DNA from: G963666705 sp963666705 | GTDB taxonomy: Bacteria; Pseudomonadota; Alphaproteobacteria; CADEGL01 | Length of the DNA: 64,000 bases | NCBI GenBank assembly: GCA_963666705.2 | Contig: CAXXKO010000009.1 | Span: 310,001-374,000 of the forward strand | Direction: 5' to 3' | Notes under the pieces: generated by a model | Seen by the model: only the letters and a program-made list of their open reading frames with translations | What the model was told of the DNA's origin: nothing | Database searches by the model: none | Made by a program: the position numbers and the translations under genes | Shown: positions 62,154 to 64,000 of the stretch, in pieces | How the letters are laid out: each line of letters begins with the position of its first letter | How positions within the stretch are numbered: the first letter of the stretch is position 1

Positions 62154-63566
62154 TTAGTCCCGCCGCCGGCCGCCACCGAGGCGGCGATGCGCGCTCATCA
62201 GCGTCTCGGGCAGGCCCCTGATGCGAAGCGGCGCCCGCGCCGGGCCGGGCGCCTCGGCCCCGGCCGGCGGGGCCGGGTCACGCGGCGCGCGGCCAATCCG
62301 CGCCGCCCCGCGCAGCAGCACGCGGCTCACCCTGCCATAGGCCTCGAGCATCAGGTCCGTCTCCGCGCCGTAGAGGAGGCGCAGGATCTCGCGGCCCGAG
62401 GTGATGCTGAGGAGCGCTATGCGGTTGAGGCGCCGCGCGCTCTCCATCCAGAACGGGCTGGTGGCGAGGGAGAGCACGGTGACGGCAATGACCAGCGGGT
62501 GGCTGTCCACCGAGATCAGGCCGCTGGCGAGGCCGACGGCGGCGAGCAGGAAGGAGAACTCCCCCACCTGGGCCAGGATCACGCCCGAGAGGAAGGCGCG
62601 CGGCCAGGCCTGCCCGAGGGCCCGGAGGATGCCGATGTTGAGGGCCGATTTGCCGAGCGTCACGACGAGGAGCAGGAGGAGGACCATGCCGAGGTTCTCC
62701 CACACGAAGCGGAGATCGAGCAGCAGCCCGATGGAGAGGAAGAAGACCATCAGGAGGATGCTCTGGATCGGCCGCACGCTCCGCGCCATCTCCTCGCGCT
62801 GGTTCGAGTTGCCGATGACGATGCCGGCCAGGAAGGCGCCATAGGCGGGCGTGAGGCCGATGAGGCCGGAGAGCGCCGCCGCCGCGAAGCAGAGGGTGAG
62901 GCCGGCGAGCGGCGCCAGGTCCACATGCCCGGCCACCAGGCGCGCGAGCGGCAGCGCGACCGCCTCCCGGCCGCTCAGGTACCAGAACAAGGCGCCCAGG
63001 AGACCGAGCGAGAGCACGATGCGCCCCAGGCCCAGCACACCCACCCCGTCGCCCGCCATGGCGTCGATGACGAGCATCATGGGCACCACCGCCAGGTCCT
63101 GCGCGATGAGCACGCCGATGATGAGGCGGCCGACGGGGGTATCCGTCTCCTCCAGGTCCTCGAGCATCTTGATGGCCATGGCCGTGCTGCTGACGGCGAC
63201 CATGAAGCCGAGCAGGATGGCCAGGCCGATACCCCAGCCGAAGCCGCGCGAGAGCACCAGCATGATGACCACGCTGCCGGCGATCTGGGCGGCCGTGGCC
63301 AGGGTCGCCACGCGCCACACCTCCTTGAAGGCGCGGATGCTGAGCTCCATGCCGACCACGAACAGGAGCAGGAGCACGCCGAGCTCGGCGAGGAGTGCGA
63401 TATTGTCCCGCTCGGTGACCAGCGCCAGGCCCGAGGGGCCGAGCAGGATCCCGGCGAGGATGTAGCCGACGATGGCGGGCTGGCGCAGCCGGGTCATGCC
63501 GATACCGCAGGCGAGCGCCGCCAGCGCCGTGATCGCCATGCCCGTAAGCTCGTGATTCCCATCCAT
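62154..63566 (-). CDS. CPA2-family cation:proton antiporter (KefB/YbaL-like), no RCK domain
   Basis: A 470-residue protein of about 12-13 helices. Family landmarks are RLRQPAIVGYILAGILLGPSGL, LLLLFVVGMELS, AVSSTAMAIKML and LIIGVLIAQDLAVVPMMLVI. It probably moves K+ or Na+ against protons. The soluble C-terminal tail (about 400-470) is Pro/Ala/Arg-rich and lacks the TrkA-N domain of KefB, so it is not gated in the KefB manner. ATG 63566 (MDGNHELTGM) is the natural start. Confidence 0.9.
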   Translation of the reverse strand: MDGNHELTGMAITALAALACGIGMTRLRQPAIVGYILAGILLGPSGLALVTERDNIALLAELGVLLLLFVVGMELSIRAFKEVWRVATLATAAQIAGSVVIMLVLSRGFGWGIGLAILLGFMVAVSSTAMAIKMLEDLEETDTPVGRLIIGVLIAQDLAVVPMMLVIDAMAGDGVGVLGLGRIVLSLGLLGALFWYLSGREAVALPLARLVAGHVDLAPLAGLTLCFAAAALSGLIGLTPAYGAFLAGIVIGNSNQREEMARSVRPIQSILLMVFFLSIGLLLDLRFVWENLGMVLLLLLVVTLGKSALNIGILRALGQAWPRAFLSGVILAQVGEFSFLLAAVGLASGLISVDSHPLVIAVTVLSLATSPFWMESARRLNRIALLSITSGREILRLLYGAETDLMLEAYGRVSRVLLRGAARIGRAPRDPAPPAGAEAPGPARAPLRIRGLPETLMSAHRRLGGGRRRD

Positions 63567-63629
63567 GATTCGAAGTCTAACACATCGCCCGGCCGGCGTC
63601 GGGGCGGCCGGCATCGGCGCGGCTGGCGC

Positions 63630-64000
63630 TCAAAGCAGGCTGAGCTGGTCCCCGGGCCGGGGCGGCGGGCGGAAGAGGCCGGTCTCGAGCGCGAAGCGGT
63701 TGCCGGCGAGCCCGTTGCGCCGCGCCGCGAGCGCGAAGCGCCTGGCAATCAGCTCGGCGTACGGCCCCTGGCCCTTCATGCGCACGCCGAAGGTGGAATC
63801 GTAGAGCTTGCCTCCCCGGGTCTCGCGCACCAGGCTCATGACCCGGGCGGCGCGGCCGGGCGCGTGCGCCTCCAGCCACTCGGTGAACAGCGCCGCGATC
63901 TCGAGGGGCAGGCGCAGGAGCACGTAGCTGGCCGAGGCGGCACCAGCATCCGCGGCCGCCGCGAGGATGGCTTCGAGCTCGGCATCGTTGAGGCCGGGAA
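63630..64000 (-). CDS. Radical SAM protein, PA0069 type, C-terminal part
   Basis: The frame is open from the window edge to a stop at 63630 (about 122 residues). PGLNDAELEAILAAAADAGA, then YVLLRLPLEIAALFTEWLE and GQGPYAELIARRFALAARR, matches the C-terminus of PA0069-family radical SAM proteins related to spore photoproduct lyase. The Fe-S Cys cluster is outside the window. Function is uncertain. Confidence 0.75.
   Translation of the reverse strand, partial: PGLNDAELEAILAAAADAGAASASYVLLRLPLEIAALFTEWLEAHAPGRAARVMSLVRETRGGKLYDSTFGVRMKGQGPYAELIARRFALAARRNGLAGNRFALETGLFRPPPRPGDQLSLL

Overview
The window is GC-rich DNA from an alphaproteobacterium, probably near the Rhodospirillales-type lineages. 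The evidence is gene content and order: a CcrM-type GANTC methylase next to rnhB, F0 ATP synthase genes with separate b and b' subunits (atpI-atpB-atpE-atpF'-atpF), the smc / DsbA-like / DUF721 / mutY block, thrC followed by an M16 processing-type peptidase and a GNAT acetyltransferase, thrB next to rnhA, and DUF1127. No rRNA, tRNA or CRISPR array was seen.

Layout. 1-5.0 kb: the end of one IS21 element, a ClC chloride channel/antiporter gene, and a complete IS21 (istA/istB). 5.0-8.2 kb: three minus-strand genes (a trypsin/PDZ protein that has lost its catalytic residues, a membrane retropepsin, an AstE/AspA-like zinc hydrolase). 8.2-15.0 kb: an IS1202/ISNCY-type IS, uvrD/pcrA, a DMT transporter with an internally deleted paralogue, prmA and a DUF1127 gene. 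15.1-17.5 kb: a decayed IS21 copy between two copies of a ~217-bp segment. 17.7-25.8 kb: aminopeptidase P, a DUF123 nuclease-like gene, IS110, IS4 (inside an older repeat), a peptidoglycan-binding exported protein and tldD. 26.1-31.4 kb: a respiratory operon for an alternative aa3-type oxidase (subunits II, I, two III-like, IV) plus heme O synthase. 31.5-37.0 kb: M32 carboxypeptidase, thrC, M16 peptidase, GNAT, yqgE. 37.2-39.7 kb: IS1595 carrying a nested IS1202-type copy. 39.8-50 kb: a DsbD/ScsB-like protein, peroxiredoxin, rnhA-thrB, a CDGSH protein, a lipoprotein, then a tandem glycine riboswitch and gcvT-gcvH-gcvP. 50.4-52.9 kb: the F0 ATP synthase operon, with a frameshift in atpF. 53-64 kb: smc, dsbA-like, DUF721, mutY, IS630, ccrM, rnhB, a CPA2 antiporter and the end of a radical SAM gene.

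The most distinctive feature is the intergenic DNA. Four families of short non-coding elements (called A, B, C and D here) and an IS630 lie between genes. A, C, D and the IS630 begin with TA followed by G. In at least six places the element border forms or coincides with the TAG stop codon of the adjacent gene (retropepsin, two DMT genes, peroxiredoxin, mutY, ccrM). Family B sits directly after TGA or TAA stops. Several elements are nested in or butted against one another, which gives a relative insertion history.

Functionally the conserved genes are housekeeping: respiration and proton-driven ATP synthesis, C1/glycine metabolism under glycine riboswitch control, threonine synthesis (thrB, thrC), DNA repair and cell-cycle methylation (uvrD, mutY, rnhA, rnhB, smc, ccrM), and envelope redox chemistry (DsbD-like, DsbA-like, peroxiredoxin). 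No clear defence system or secondary-metabolite cluster was seen.
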